Origin: JAQBDA01 sp963709875
Lineage (GTDB): Bacteria; Chloroflexota; Anaerolineae; Anaerolineales; UBA4823
Direction of reading: 5' to 3'
Length of the DNA: 64,000 bases
NCBI GenBank assembly: GCA_963709875.1
Contig: CAVPYB010000014.1
Coordinates: forward strand, 248,001-312,000
A program made the position numbers and the translations under genes. Numbering within the stretch: position 1 is the first letter of the stretch; every line of letters begins with the position of its first letter. The notes beneath the pieces are model-generated. The model ran no database searches and had not been told where the DNA came from. It saw only the letters and a list, made by a program, of their open reading frames with translations. Shown here piece after piece: positions 17,519-27,857 of this stretch.

Positions 17519-19131
17519 TCAGCGCGTGACCCACGGCAGGTGCAGGCTGTGGTCAGTGGGCATAAGGCCGATCGTATCGCTGAGCACGGGCGTCCCCGCC
17601 TGCATGGCTTGCAATGTGACGCTGTACCAGGCGTAGTTGGTCAGCCCGGTCAGCGTGTAAGTCCGGCTGCTGTAGGGGAGACCGCTGATGGGCGGTGGCT
17701 GGTCGCCCGTCGGTCCGCTGTGGTCGATCTGCCAGGTGGTAGTTATGGGCAGGTCCTGGTTCACTGCCCAGTTGAGATAGATGGTCTGGTCCGCCGACCA
17801 GCCGCTCAAGTATAATGCCGGCTTAATTCATACGCGCCGATATCATAGCCGGCTGCCTGCGGGCGGGCGATGCCCAGGATATCGTATTGCGTTCCGGCGT
17901 CCAGTCCGGCGTCGATCGCCGGGCTGTCCTCGAGCAGGCTGTAATCGTCGTTATCCGGGTCGACCAGCCGCGGATCGAGGTTGACCAGGTCGGCGGGGAA
18001 GTCAGCCGGGTCGATAATGCCATCCGTGCGGTAGAGCAGGTTGTGGCTGCCGGTCACGCTGCCTCCGTCGGATGCCCAGTAGTTCGATCCGGAATCGTAG
18101 AAGATATTGTTGTACACCTGACCGGTAGCCCCGTCGCGGAAGCCGATCCCGTGGTAGCGGATGTCGGCAAATACGTTGTGCACTGCTGTGACATCACGGA
18201 TCTGGTGCACGCTCATACCCCACGCCCCCCCGTGAGCGAAGATATTATTCTGGAACAGCAGCCCTTCACTGTTCCCATAATAAGCGGCCTCGCCCATGAA
18301 GCCCTGGTGGAACTCGCTGCAGCGGTTGTTCTCGATGGTGATGTCGCGCACGTATTCACCGTTGTTGTCGAAGGTCTGGAAGCAGTCCACATGCGCACCG
18401 CCGATTTCGCTGAAATCCGTGCCGAAGAAGTGGTTGCCGCGCAGCACGTGCTCCTCGCCGAAGAAGCGGCTGTAGTCACAGTCGCCGCCGCCGTAGTCAA
18501 ATAAGCGCTCAACCGTGTTGTTCTCCACCAGCCAGTCGAAGCCTGTCACCCCGATGCCCATCTGCGAGCGGTAGATGTGGTTGCCGGTGAGGTGGGCGTG
18601 CACGGGGAAGGGCGCGTGCCAATAGCCCTGGATGGCGGTGGATTCCAGATCATAGAAATAATTGTCGATCACTTCAACGTGATCGCTGCGAATGAACACC
18701 CCTGGATCTTCGGTCCAGCCGGTCAGCGATGGGTGGGTGGTGATGTTGAAGCCTTCGATGTGCAGGTAGTCGCTGTTCACCGTGTAGAAGCCGTACATGG
18801 TGGCGGCTCGTCGCGGCAGGGCTTTGAATGCGACCGGGCTGCCAGGTGCGCCGCTGTTCTGCGGCACCACCCTCTCGGGATAGAGACCCAACTTGACGTA
18901 AACCGTATCGCCGGCTGAAGCAATATCCGCAGCGTGCTGGATGGTCAGCCAGGGGGTGCTCTGGCTGCCGTCGTTGCTGTCGCTTGCCAGCGGGTGGTTC
19001 TGGTCGACGTAATATTCATGACCTCGTGGGACTGCATGAACTCGAGCTGCCATACCGAAGACGCCGAACAGCAGCGCCAGGGCGGTCGCCAGCGGGAGGA
19101 GAATCTTGAAGCTGTTCTTTATGAGTGCCAT
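17519..19131 (-). CDS. secreted parallel beta-helix protein with C-terminal beta domain, frameshifted
   Basis: About 537 residues when repaired. The signal peptide is KILLPLATALALLFGVFGMA, followed by YYVDQNHPLASDSNDGSQST and right-handed beta-helix coils rich in NN and HN pairs (VENNTVERLFDYG, TIENNRCSEFHQG). The helix closes with GYDIGAYEL. As read, it stops at 17806. Restoring one A in GAATTAAGCC (about 17822) continues into LKPALYLSGWSADQTIYLNW, a fibronectin-like domain, and ends SLHLPWVTR at 17519. The indel is therefore probably an error. It starts 9 bp after the stop of the upstream beta-helix gene, so they share an operon. An extracellular polysaccharide-related role is inferred. Confidence 0.75.
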
Positions 19132-19140
19132 CTCAGAGCC

Positions 19141-20862
19141 TCATCGCTCGACCAGCGGCAGGTAGAGATCGCGCCGCGGCCAGAAGGCGTTGTTGGAGAC
19201 CGGAGACCAGTCTGCAGACTGGTCCTGCCACTTGATGGCAAAGAATACTGTCCCCCCGGTCGTGCCGATAGTCGCCGTGTAGATGTGGCTGCCTCCCGGG
19301 ATGGCGGCGTCGATCAGCTGGCTGCCAGCCCAGCTGCCCTCGTCGATCGGGCTGCTGCTGTGCCGCAGTGTGACGGTGACGGCGTCCGCCGGGGAGTCCA
19401 GGTCAGGGTGGCAGTCAGCACGCTCTGGCTGGTGAGGACCGAGGCAACCCACAGGTCGTTCACCGCCTGGGGAGGCGGCGTGCCGTATTCATCCGCCCCG
19501 ATATCGCGGGCGCCGCCCAATGGCCGCGGGTCGCCGTCGAAATCATCGTCGCACAGACCGGCTGCCAGCGGGACTCCCTGGTCGATGGCCGAGCTTGCCC
19601 CGGAGACCAGGTGCAGGTCGCCAGCGGCTGCGTCGGCGAACAAGCTCAGCGGTGCGTTCTGCAGGTTGCCCGCCAGCACCGCCGATGCTCCGTCCCGCTC
19701 GCGCAGGTTGTGGCTGACTAAATTATTGGTGATCTCGGCGCTGGTGTTGGCGAAGCGCCACTCGATGGACGAGAACGGCGCGCTGGTCGAGACGACTGTG
19801 TTGTGCAGCAGCCTTGCGTTGCAGGCCTGCGCCAGGCAGATGCCGCAGTCGAACCCGGAGTTTGAGGCGAACAGCCCAGACCGGCTGGCGTGGACGAAGT
19901 TGTTGCGGATGATGCCCCCGTAGTGGTCCACGTAACCGCTAGCACCCGGGCAGGGATTATCGCTGTACGTGCGCCCGCTGCCGCTCTGCAGCAGACCGAA
20001 GCCTACGCCGCGGGCATTGTCGGTCAGGATGTTGCGCTCCACCAGCGTATCCCGGCTGCCTGTCCAAAGGTGGATGGCGTGTTCGGACAGCCCCTGCTGG
20101 CACCAGAAGCCTTCGATATGGTTGTCGCGTATCTCCCAGCCCCAGGCTTGATGGGCGTCCACCCCGCCGGTATAGCAGCTGCCGTTGAACTCCCAGATTT
20201 TCGGGCGCCCCGCGTCGGTCAGCTCGATGCGCGAGCAGGCGATCTCACCGGAATCCGGGAAGTTATTTTTATCGCTGTGTGGATTAACCTTGATCGCCTG
20301 CTGCCCGGGGTCGATGATATGCACGTTGTAGATCAGCGTATTGAGCGTATTGCCACCGTCGGTCGATACAACGTGGATGGGGTGCGTCCGGGCGCGCGTT
20401 AACCGTCAGGTCTGCGATGGTCACGTCCGAAGCGGCGATGGTGATCGTCTCCGATCCCTGGTAGTTGTCGTCCAATATAACGTTTTCCCGGTCCCCGCTT
20501 GCCGAGCGCAGGGTCACCCCGGGGGTATCGATCCACAGGTAGTAGCCTTGAGCGGCCAGGTTGTATGCCCCGTCAGCGATCAGGATGGTCATGCCGGGGC
20601 TGGCGCTGTTGACTGCATTCCATAGCTGTTGTTCGCTGCTGACATTGACAGTCGTACCGGATGGCGGCGGCAGGGGCGGGCAGAAGGGGTCGACCTGCGC
20701 CTGGGTAATCTGGCGTGCTGCGCCAGGTGTATCCTGGGCAGCGGCCACAGACGGGACTGGCTGGTGGATAGGATTGGCAAGCAGGATAATTGCCGGTAGC
20801 AAAACAGTCATCAGCCAGCTGGTAAGCGAGGTTCGATTATGGGGGAGTTGGATGGGAAGCAT
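19141..20862 (-). CDS. secreted parallel beta-helix protein, two frameshifts
   Basis: First gene of the beta-helix group, about 575 residues when repaired. An N-terminal signal anchor (SWLMTVLLPAIILLANP) is followed by NVSSEQQLWNAVNSASPG and IADGAYNL, the opening coil pattern of chondroitinase-B/pectate-lyase-like helices. Coils include VERNILTDNARGVGFGLL and IRNNFVHASRSGLF. The helix-closing marker is DIGADEYG, and the protein ends with a beta domain and DLYLPLVER. Frameshifts at about 20395 (between DLTVNAR and the next coil) and 19390 (TLTWTSPADAV when repaired) split the ORF into three as read. A TTG at 20895 is an alternative start; the ATG at 20862 is preferred. Confidence 0.7.
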
Positions 20863-21033
20863 AGCTCTACTATAGCAAATCTGTCCTTTGGGCAAGCTAT
20901 CAAAATTGTAGAGTCAGGGGAGAAGGGATAAGGGAAGGGGGAGTTCTCGAATTCAAGCCAATTACTACAAATACAACACTCCGCACCCCGCATATCGCAC
21001 TTGACTCCGGAACACCTGACACACCCTCATTCC

Positions 21034-23109
21034 TCATCCTTGTTTTACAACCAGAGTGTACGCTCCCACCGGATCCAGATCTTCGCGGGCGTCCACCCGG
21101 GTGATGATAACCCCGATCTGGTTGTAAGTACCCAGGTCAAGTGCCGGGATGTGGTAGCTCTGGGTTGCACCGGGAAGCCCGAGTACAAGCGTCTCGACCG
21201 GCATGACCTGCACCGCTTTTCGCGAAGCGATCCCACCCTGCCCCGCCCGGAACATGCGGACGATCTGCAAATTGTACTGCGCACTGGATTGCTGTCCTGG
21301 CAGGATCTCGATGGTGAGCGGCTGCCCGTTCACTTCTGGGCGCAGCTTCAGCTCTATGAAGTCCATGCCGTAACTACTCTTGATCCCCGCCGGGTAGGGC
21401 TGTTCCGCCTGGGAGAGGTGGAGCTCACCGCCGCTGTAGCTCAGCTCCTTCACGATGGGTTCGCTGTACAGCGAGGCCGGGTCGTAGAAGCCGCAGATCG
21501 ATGGATTGCCAGTCTCGTCACAGCGACCACCTTCCAGCCGTAAAGCATGGATGCTGCGGGCGAAGTGTGCCAGGCTTTCGCTGTATGTCGAGAAGGGGCA
21601 GGCCGCGGCTTCCGGGCTGGTCAGGACTGCGTCCATGATCCCGGGCAGAGCTCCCACCAGATCGGTCGAGCTGTCGATGTCCACGACCTCGTTCGAGTAC
21701 AGCACCTGCAGCGTGCGCCGGATCACCGCCATGCCAGCGCTTGGGTTCTCCGCGCTGCCCGTCATGCCGTCGCACTGCTCATATAGGAAGCGCCAATACA
21801 TCGCGCCATGGTAGGGGATTAGCTCGGCGTAGCTGGTGTTTAGCTCTCCAGCAAAGCCGCGTCCGCCCACGAACTGGATGGCCTTGGCGATATATGCGCG
21901 CGCCTGCCGGCTCTGTCTGAACTGAACCTGTCGTTGGGCGACGGTGGGGACAAAGGAAGCCGTCCCCTCGCTAAAGAACTGCCAGGCGGCATCTTTGCCA
22001 TCGACATCCCCGCTCCCGCCGCTGGCGAAGGCGATAGCCCGCTGGAAATTGTGGAACAGCTCGTGGTGGAAAGTGCTCATGATCCCATCGGTCAACGTGT
22101 CGTACTCGGCGTTGTTGCCGCCGTTGACGTTGATGGAGATGCTCGAGTTGCCCCGGTCCGGGATAGGGCCGTGGAACCAGGTCTCGCCATCGCTGAGCGC
22201 TACCGGCAGGTGTCCGGTAATACCAATGCTGCCGAAGCTCACCCATTCGTCCCATCTGAACCCCCAGCCATCGGTCTGCAGGCGGACGGCTTCGACCATC
22301 TGCGGGACGAGCTCGTGCTGGACGAAGCCGGTCACCGCCGCCCTGGGCAGCCTGCTGCTGGCATCGCGCTGGAAGGGGAACATATCGCAGTAGTAAACGA
22401 CCGTCTCTTTCGGACTGTGTGCGGCGTTGCTCTCCAGCGTTGTGACCCACTGGTTCTCCAGCAGGAAGGCATGCTCTATGCGACTGCTGGATACCGGTCT
22501 GGATGTGGAGCCGTCCTGGATGATGACCTTTATCCGGTAGTAATCGGTGGGGGTGGGGACGACCCCCAGGCTGCTGGGGCTGCTCTGGTTGAATTCGACC
22601 GTGAAAACAGCCCGAACTCCTGCCTCGCCATCCAGCTGGTTATAGTCGATCTCGCGTGACTCCTGCCAGACTGTGATGCGCTTGTGATCTCCGCCGCCCT
22701 GGTCGGGGTCGCCGTGCTGGGTCTCCAGCTGCAGGATTGCGGTGATTCCGGCTGGAGGGACTGCTAGGTTATCCAGAGTGATGACTAGTGTCCGTTCTGT
22801 GGCCACGGTCAGCGCTCCATTTCTGAACAGCACCAGGTGGGGTATCTCTTTCGATGTGATTTTGCTGCCCATCTTTTCCTGGCTCTCGAAAGCGATCCTG
22901 GCGCCTGAGGCAGCTTCGACTGTCATGGCAGGCGGGAAGGATGTGCGGCTCAAGACGGCGGGAACGCTATTTGCGGAGGCGATCTCGTCGGTGATGAAGA
23001 ACTTCCAGGAGAGTGCTGCCAACGCCATCATGCATAGGCCGATCACAAGAAGTTTGAAGAGCTTTCCGGTGAGGCTGAGTTCTTGTCCGTTCTCGTATCT
23101 GTGGTCCAT
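21034..23109 (-). CDS. membrane-anchored HExxH metalloprotease-like protein
   Basis: 691 residues, uninterrupted. An N-terminal transmembrane helix (LFKLLVIGLCMMALAALSW, about 17-36) should leave the rest outside the cell. A beta-rich region follows to about residue 240. The zincin motif HELFH lies at 349-353 in STFHHELFHNFQRA, and WQFFSEGTASF places a downstream Glu at 381. This HExxH...EGTA arrangement matches putative metalloproteases of the MXAN_6640 kind. The C-terminal region is beta-sandwich-like and ends LVVKQG. The gene is divergent from the BTAD-WD40 regulator, with only 167 bp between the two starts, so they may be co-regulated. The substrate is unknown and activity is unproven. 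Confidence 0.7.
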   Translation of the reverse strand: MDHRYENGQELSLTGKLFKLLVIGLCMMALAALSWKFFITDEIASANSVPAVLSRTSFPPAMTVEAASGARIAFESQEKMGSKITSKEIPHLVLFRNGALTVATERTLVITLDNLAVPPAGITAILQLETQHGDPDQGGGDHKRITVWQESREIDYNQLDGEAGVRAVFTVEFNQSSPSSLGVVPTPTDYYRIKVIIQDGSTSRPVSSSRIEHAFLLENQWVTTLESNAAHSPKETVVYYCDMFPFQRDASSRLPRAAVTGFVQHELVPQMVEAVRLQTDGWGFRWDEWVSFGSIGITGHLPVALSDGETWFHGPIPDRGNSSISINVNGGNNAEYDTLTDGIMSTFHHELFHNFQRAIAFASGGSGDVDGKDAAWQFFSEGTASFVPTVAQRQVQFRQSRQARAYIAKAIQFVGGRGFAGELNTSYAELIPYHGAMYWRFLYEQCDGMTGSAENPSAGMAVIRRTLQVLYSNEVVDIDSSTDLVGALPGIMDAVLTSPEAAACPFSTYSESLAHFARSIHALRLEGGRCDETGNPSICGFYDPASLYSEPIVKELSYSGGELHLSQAEQPYPAGIKSSYGMDFIELKLRPEVNGQPLTIEILPGQQSSAQYNLQIVRMFRAGQGGIASRKAVQVMPVETLVLGLPGATQSYHIPALDLGTYNQIGVIITRVDAREDLDPVGAYTLVVKQG

Positions 23110-23180
23110 CGCTGATCCTCCGTGTGGTTTTGATCAGCGTAGCAACCGCCTGTGACGAGAAGATTCTTTTACCGTGAGGG

Positions 23181-23230
23181 AAACGTGAAAACGCGTGAAC
23201 GTTTCGTCTTTTCATGCGGTGATGTATAAT
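23181..23230 (+). promoter_or_regulatory. promoter and operator-like repeat of the first BTAD regulator
   Basis: Perfect TATAAT at 23225-23230. Just upstream lie an inverted repeat AAACGT...ACGTTT (23181-23186 and 23199-23204, 12 bp between) and two direct CGTGAA words. SARP/BTAD proteins commonly bind direct repeats near -35, so autoregulation is possible. The region is also the divergent promoter area for the metalloprotease gene. Confidence 0.45.
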
Positions 23231-23276
23231 TTAAGTGCGTTATCTGCCTTGGTTGTTGAGACGCGGGGAGGAAAAG

Positions 23277-26200
23277 ATGGGCTTCCTGGAGATTTATCTC
23301 CTGGGTCCGCTTCAGGTGAGAGTGGGTGGGGAAGCGGTCACGGATATTCGCTCGGATAAGGTGCGCGCCCTGCTGGCATACCTTGTCGTAGAGGCAGACC
23401 AGCCGCACCGCCGCGAGAAGCTGGCCGGCCTGCTTTGGCCCGGTTATCCGGAAGCCTCCGCTAGAGCCAGCTTGCGCCGTGCTCTGACGGATTTGCGTAA
23501 GGCTGTGCGCCCGGCGGTTGATGAGGAAGCCCACCCGTCATACCTGCAGGTCACCCGCCAGACGATCCAGTTTGACAAGGGCAGCGATGCATGGGTTGAC
23601 GTGGCTGCCTTCCACGCGCTGGTTAAGACACCCCAATCTATCAATGAAGAAATCATCGCCGGCTGGGAAGATGCCATGACCCTGTATCGCGGGGAGTTCA
23701 TGGAAGGCTTCAGTCTGCCCGACAGCCCTGAATACGAGCAGTGGTTGCTGCTGAACAGGGAGCAGTTGAGACGACGAGCGCTTGAGACCATGCAGCACCT
23801 GGTAACCTTCCTGGAAGAGTACGGAGAATATGGGCGTGGTCTGGAGTATGCCTGGCGTGAGGTGGAGTTGGACCCGCTGGGGGAGCCTGCCCGGCAAGGT
23901 TTGATGCGTCTGCTGGCATTAGATAGCCAGCGCGAGAAAGCGCTGGTGCAGTATGAGATCTATACGCGGCTGTTGGCTGCAGACCTGGGAGTTGAACCAT
24001 CGGTTGAGACACGCGAGTTGTATGAGCTGATAAAAAGGGGGGAATTTCCGCCAAGTGCTGGTGCTGAGCAAAGGACGGATATCCGTCAACCCAAGATGAT
24101 CGGCGCTTGCCCCTACCGGGGGCTGGCAGCCTTTGAGGAGCAGGACGCGCCATTCTTCTTCGGTCGTGAGAAGTTCACCCACCGGCTTGTGGAAGCGCTG
24201 CGTAGCCGCGTAGTGGCGATGGTCATCGTCGGTTCATCGGGCTCTGGCAAGTCATCACTGGTGCGAGCTGGACTGATTTCAAATCTGAGAGCGCAAAGTG
24301 ATTGGCTGATTGTCGATCTGCGTCCTGGTGCCAGCCCGTACCACTCGCTTTCGGTGGCGCTGCTGCCGTTGCTGGAGCCGGACATGTCCGAGACCGACCG
24401 GCTGATCGAGAGCCAGAAGCTGGCAACGGCATTGAGCGATAGCAGTCTTCCTCTGCACCGTTTGTTGGAAAGAGTGTTGGAGAAGGAGCACGGAAAAACG
24501 AGACTCCTGCTTTTTATCGACCAGTTCGAGGAGCTGTACACCCTATGTAAGGATCCGGAATCACAACGCAATTTCCTGAATGGGCTGCTGGGCCCCATTG
24601 ACATATATCTTGAGCGGAGAGAGAATGCCATCGCCCTGCTGCTGACCATGCGGGCGGATTTTATGGGACAGGCGCTCGCTCATCGGCCGTTTGCAGATAT
24701 CCTGCAGCGCAGCGCACTGATGTTAGGTCCGATGTCGCGAGAGGAACTGCGAGCAGCGATCGAGAAGCCAGCCGAGGTTCAGGGTGCTGCGTTCGAGGCA
24801 GGTCTTGTGGAACGTATCCTAGACGATGTCGGGGATGAGCCGGGCGGCCTGCCGCTGCTGGAGTTCGCCCTGACCCTATTGTGGGAGAGTGTGGAATCCG
24901 GCTGGCTGACGCATGAAGCCTATGAGGCTGTTGGTGAAGTCAAAGGCGCGTTGGCAGGATATGCTGAGCAGGTTTATGGAGAGCTGGCTGAGGATGACCG
25001 GGAGAAGGCGCAGTGGGTGTTTCTGCAGCTCATCCGGCCTGGAGAAGGGACTGAAGACACGCGCCGGGTTGCGAGCCAGGATGAGATTGGGGAGCAGTAC
25101 TGGCCGATGGTGCAGCATATGGCAGATAAGCGCCTGGTGGTGTCTGGCCGGGACACTGCGGGAAAGAAGACGGTGGAGGTCGTCCACGAGGCGCTGATCG
25201 GCAACTGGGAACGGCTCCGGAGCTGGATCGAGGCCGAGCGTACCTTCCGCACCTGGCAGGAGGGGCTGCGCGGCGCCATCCGCCGGTGGGAAGCCACCGG
25301 AGAGGATGAAGGTGCCCTGCTGCGCGGCGCCCCGCTGGCGGAGGCAGAAGGCTGGAGAGGATCTCATACTGCCAGCCTGAGTAAAGCCGAGCTTGAGTTT
25401 ATCAATGCCGGAATCCAACTGCGCGAAAGAGATGCTTCAGAACGCGAACTATTGAGACAGCGTGAGCTTCAATCCGCCCAACAGCTGGCCCGTGCCGAAC
25501 GCCGGCGGAGAAATATCCTGCTGGCTTTCGTAACTGTCTTATCATTCGCGATTGTCGCTACCTTGCTCCTGACTTCGTTCTCCCTGAGCCAACGGAGGGA
25601 AGCCTTGACAGCTTACAGTGCCAGCCTAGCAGCCAATGCCCAGCAGGCTCTGGATGATGGCGACAGTGCAACAGCCCTAACATTGGCAATGGCGGCAAAC
25701 GCGGTTGATCAACCCTCGCTAATGGCGCAGCGCATCTTAATGGATGCCGCATATTCCCCTGGCGCTAGGCAGAAGTATGAGATTGCCAACTTGTTCTCTG
25801 GAACGACTGGGCCGGCGACAGCGATTGCTTCCAGCCCAGATGGAAAGACGATTCTGCTGGGATTTGAAGGCGGGCAGATCATCGTTTGGGAGATAGGCAG
25901 CAGCCAGGCAGCCAGCCTCCTGCAGGGACATTCTGCAAAGGTCAATGATATTGAATTAGATCCCGCTGGATTGGTTGCTGTGTCGGTTGGTGACGAGATG
26001 CAGGCAATCGTATGGGACTTACGTGCTGGGAAGAAACTTCGTCGCTTGAACGGTCATTCTGGGATAATCCGGGCAGTAGATATCAGTCAGGATGGGCGCT
26101 TCGTGGTGACGGGCGGATTTTCGGAATCCGGTTGGGAGCAGCCCGGCGAGCTGATTCTGTGGGAGCTCGAGTCGGGTGAAGAAATCCGTCGCTTTACAGG

Positions 26201-27773
26201 TCATGTCGCCGGTGTCGTGGCGGCTGAATTCTGCCTGGGTGACCATGCCATCCTGGCCAGTTCAGGCGATGCGGAACTATTTTCTTCGATCGGTGCGGAT
26301 GACCCACAACAGACCGAGACTCTGCTGCGCGACCTACTCCTGTGGGATGTCGAAAACGGTAAGCTCATCCGCAGCTTCGAAGGCATGGAGCACGATGCAT
26401 TCACCCTGGCTGTCAGCCCGGATGGGGATCAGGCGCTGGCTGGCTCGTATTATGAAGGATTTATCTCGATCTACGACTTGACCACTGGTGAACGTCTGGC
26501 AGTCCTTGAAGGGCATGAGGATGCAGTGAGGGATATTACCTATGGATTGGATGGGCAAACGGCGATTTCTGGCGCGGAAGATGGCAGCCTGATCCTGTGG
26601 GATCTGCTGGACACCCGGGCAACTGCCAGGTTGGCGGCGCATACCGGTGAGATTCTGGATGTAGCCTTTCTTCCGGACGGTCGTTCAGCACTCTCCAGCG
26701 GAGGGGATGAGACGCTGATCCTGTGGGATTTGGTGGATGCTGAAATGATCAAACGCTTCCACGGACATGGCGATATGGTATATGATGTGGCGCTTCTGCC
26801 AGAGACCAACCAACTGCTCTCCGGCTCGGGGAGTGCCAGCCCCAACCGGCCGACCAGAGACACCAGCCTTCGATTGTGGGATATAGAGACCGCACAGCAG
26901 CTTATAACCAGCCCGCTGTCCATAGCAGTGGTCTTCCAGGTTGCTGTTAGCCCAGAGGGGCAGTCGGCTTTGTACGTTGGCGCCGACCCCTTGGTTCATG
27001 CCTTAGATTTAACAACATGGGCTGAAACCGGGCTGCTTGAGGGACATCGTAGTTTCATCCCCTGTGTTGAGTTCCTGCCGGATGGAAAAAGGGCGCTGAC
27101 CTGCGGCGGAGATAACAGTTTGATATTATGGGACCTGCAGAACGGGCAGCAGGTCTACCGCCTGGACGGGCGCGGAGGACAAGATGGCGTTTGGGCGCTA
27201 GCCATCAGCCCAGATGGAAGTACCGCGCTATCAGGTACCAGCCAGGGTACGATGATCCTGTGGGATCTGCAGAGCGGGTCAGAGCTGCACGCACTTCGTA
27301 CGGAAGACCCCACCGGCTGGACGGGAACATCCGGGATTGCCTTTTTGCCGGATGGAAGGAGTGCGATCTCTGTAGGCGGGGATGGCAAGATCATTGAATG
27401 GGATTTGGAGAGCGGCGAGGAAATTCGCCACATCGGTGACCATGCCAGCCTGCGTACACGCATCGCTATAACCCCGGATGGGAAGCTGGCACTGACTGCC
27501 GGCATGGATGGCAGGCTGCTGCTCTGGGACCTGGAAAATGGCCAACTGATCCGCAGCTCGGATGGACATGGAGTGATTTTCGATCTCACCCTGAGCGCGG
27601 ATAGCCAGTCAGCTTTCTTCGGATCTTCAGATACGACCATCACCCAATGGCACCTCTCGAACCCGACCATCGCCGAGCTGAAGGACTGGATCGATTCTAA
27701 CCGCTACGTACGTCCCCTGACCTGTGCAGAGAGAGAACTGTATCAGGTCGAGCCTTTGTGTGAATCCAATTAG
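23277..27773 (+). CDS. BTAD-nSTAND NTPase-TM-WD40 regulator, copy 1
   Basis: 1498 residues from the ATG at 23277 (GGGGAGGAAAAG upstream). An OmpR-like winged helix plus BTAD (SARP-type) region covers about 1-265 (IYLLGPLQVRVGGEAV, HRREKLAGLLWPGYPE). A linker leads to CPYRGLAAFEEQDAPFFFGR and an nSTAND NTPase with Walker A GSSGSGKSS (319-327) and Walker B LLLFIDQFEELY (Asp415). A transmembrane helix lies at about 746-768. About a dozen WD40-like repeats with recurring LILWDL follow, and a terminal RPLTCAERELYQVEPLC motif. STAND ATPases act as ligand-triggered switches. The helix suggests a membrane-tethered transcription factor, perhaps with the WD40 propeller outside. The frame is intact. Confidence 0.8.
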   Translation: MGFLEIYLLGPLQVRVGGEAVTDIRSDKVRALLAYLVVEADQPHRREKLAGLLWPGYPEASARASLRRALTDLRKAVRPAVDEEAHPSYLQVTRQTIQFDKGSDAWVDVAAFHALVKTPQSINEEIIAGWEDAMTLYRGEFMEGFSLPDSPEYEQWLLLNREQLRRRALETMQHLVTFLEEYGEYGRGLEYAWREVELDPLGEPARQGLMRLLALDSQREKALVQYEIYTRLLAADLGVEPSVETRELYELIKRGEFPPSAGAEQRTDIRQPKMIGACPYRGLAAFEEQDAPFFFGREKFTHRLVEALRSRVVAMVIVGSSGSGKSSLVRAGLISNLRAQSDWLIVDLRPGASPYHSLSVALLPLLEPDMSETDRLIESQKLATALSDSSLPLHRLLERVLEKEHGKTRLLLFIDQFEELYTLCKDPESQRNFLNGLLGPIDIYLERRENAIALLLTMRADFMGQALAHRPFADILQRSALMLGPMSREELRAAIEKPAEVQGAAFEAGLVERILDDVGDEPGGLPLLEFALTLLWESVESGWLTHEAYEAVGEVKGALAGYAEQVYGELAEDDREKAQWVFLQLIRPGEGTEDTRRVASQDEIGEQYWPMVQHMADKRLVVSGRDTAGKKTVEVVHEALIGNWERLRSWIEAERTFRTWQEGLRGAIRRWEATGEDEGALLRGAPLAEAEGWRGSHTASLSKAELEFINAGIQLRERDASERELLRQRELQSAQQLARAERRRRNILLAFVTVLSFAIVATLLLTSFSLSQRREALTAYSASLAANAQQALDDGDSATALTLAMAANAVDQPSLMAQRILMDAAYSPGARQKYEIANLFSGTTGPATAIASSPDGKTILLGFEGGQIIVWEIGSSQAASLLQGHSAKVNDIELDPAGLVAVSVGDEMQAIVWDLRAGKKLRRLNGHSGIIRAVDISQDGRFVVTGGFSESGWEQPGELILWELESGEEIRRFTGHVAGVVAAEFCLGDHAILASSGDAELFSSIGADDPQQTETLLRDLLLWDVENGKLIRSFEGMEHDAFTLAVSPDGDQALAGSYYEGFISIYDLTTGERLAVLEGHEDAVRDITYGLDGQTAISGAEDGSLILWDLLDTRATARLAAHTGEILDVAFLPDGRSALSSGGDETLILWDLVDAEMIKRFHGHGDMVYDVALLPETNQLLSGSGSASPNRPTRDTSLRLWDIETAQQLITSPLSIAVVFQVAVSPEGQSALYVGADPLVHALDLTTWAETGLLEGHRSFIPCVEFLPDGKRALTCGGDNSLILWDLQNGQQVYRLDGRGGQDGVWALAISPDGSTALSGTSQGTMILWDLQSGSELHALRTEDPTGWTGTSGIAFLPDGRSAISVGGDGKIIEWDLESGEEIRHIGDHASLRTRIAITPDGKLALTAGMDGRLLLWDLENGQLIRSSDGHGVIFDLTLSADSQSAFFGSSDTTITQWHLSNPTIAELKDWIDSNRYVRPLTCAERELYQVEPLCESN

Positions 27774-27812
27774 CGATACATTGCCATGATATAGCTACCT
27801 CTCCCGATAGGT

Positions 27813-27818
27813 TATAAT
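27813..27818 (+). promoter_or_regulatory. candidate -10 box of the second BTAD regulator
   Basis: TATAAT 39 bp before the start codon in the 84-bp gap between the two paralogues. No convincing -35 was seen at 16-18 bp, so read-through from copy 1 is also possible. Confidence 0.3.
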
Positions 27819-27857
27819 CTGGATAATGTTGCCTTTAATTATCCTTTTGGTGGTGTA

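Noticed and set aside
20284..20895. Separate short secreted protein
   Set aside because: It is the N-terminal part of the 19.1-20.9 kb beta-helix gene cut by an indel; the next frame continues the helix coils.
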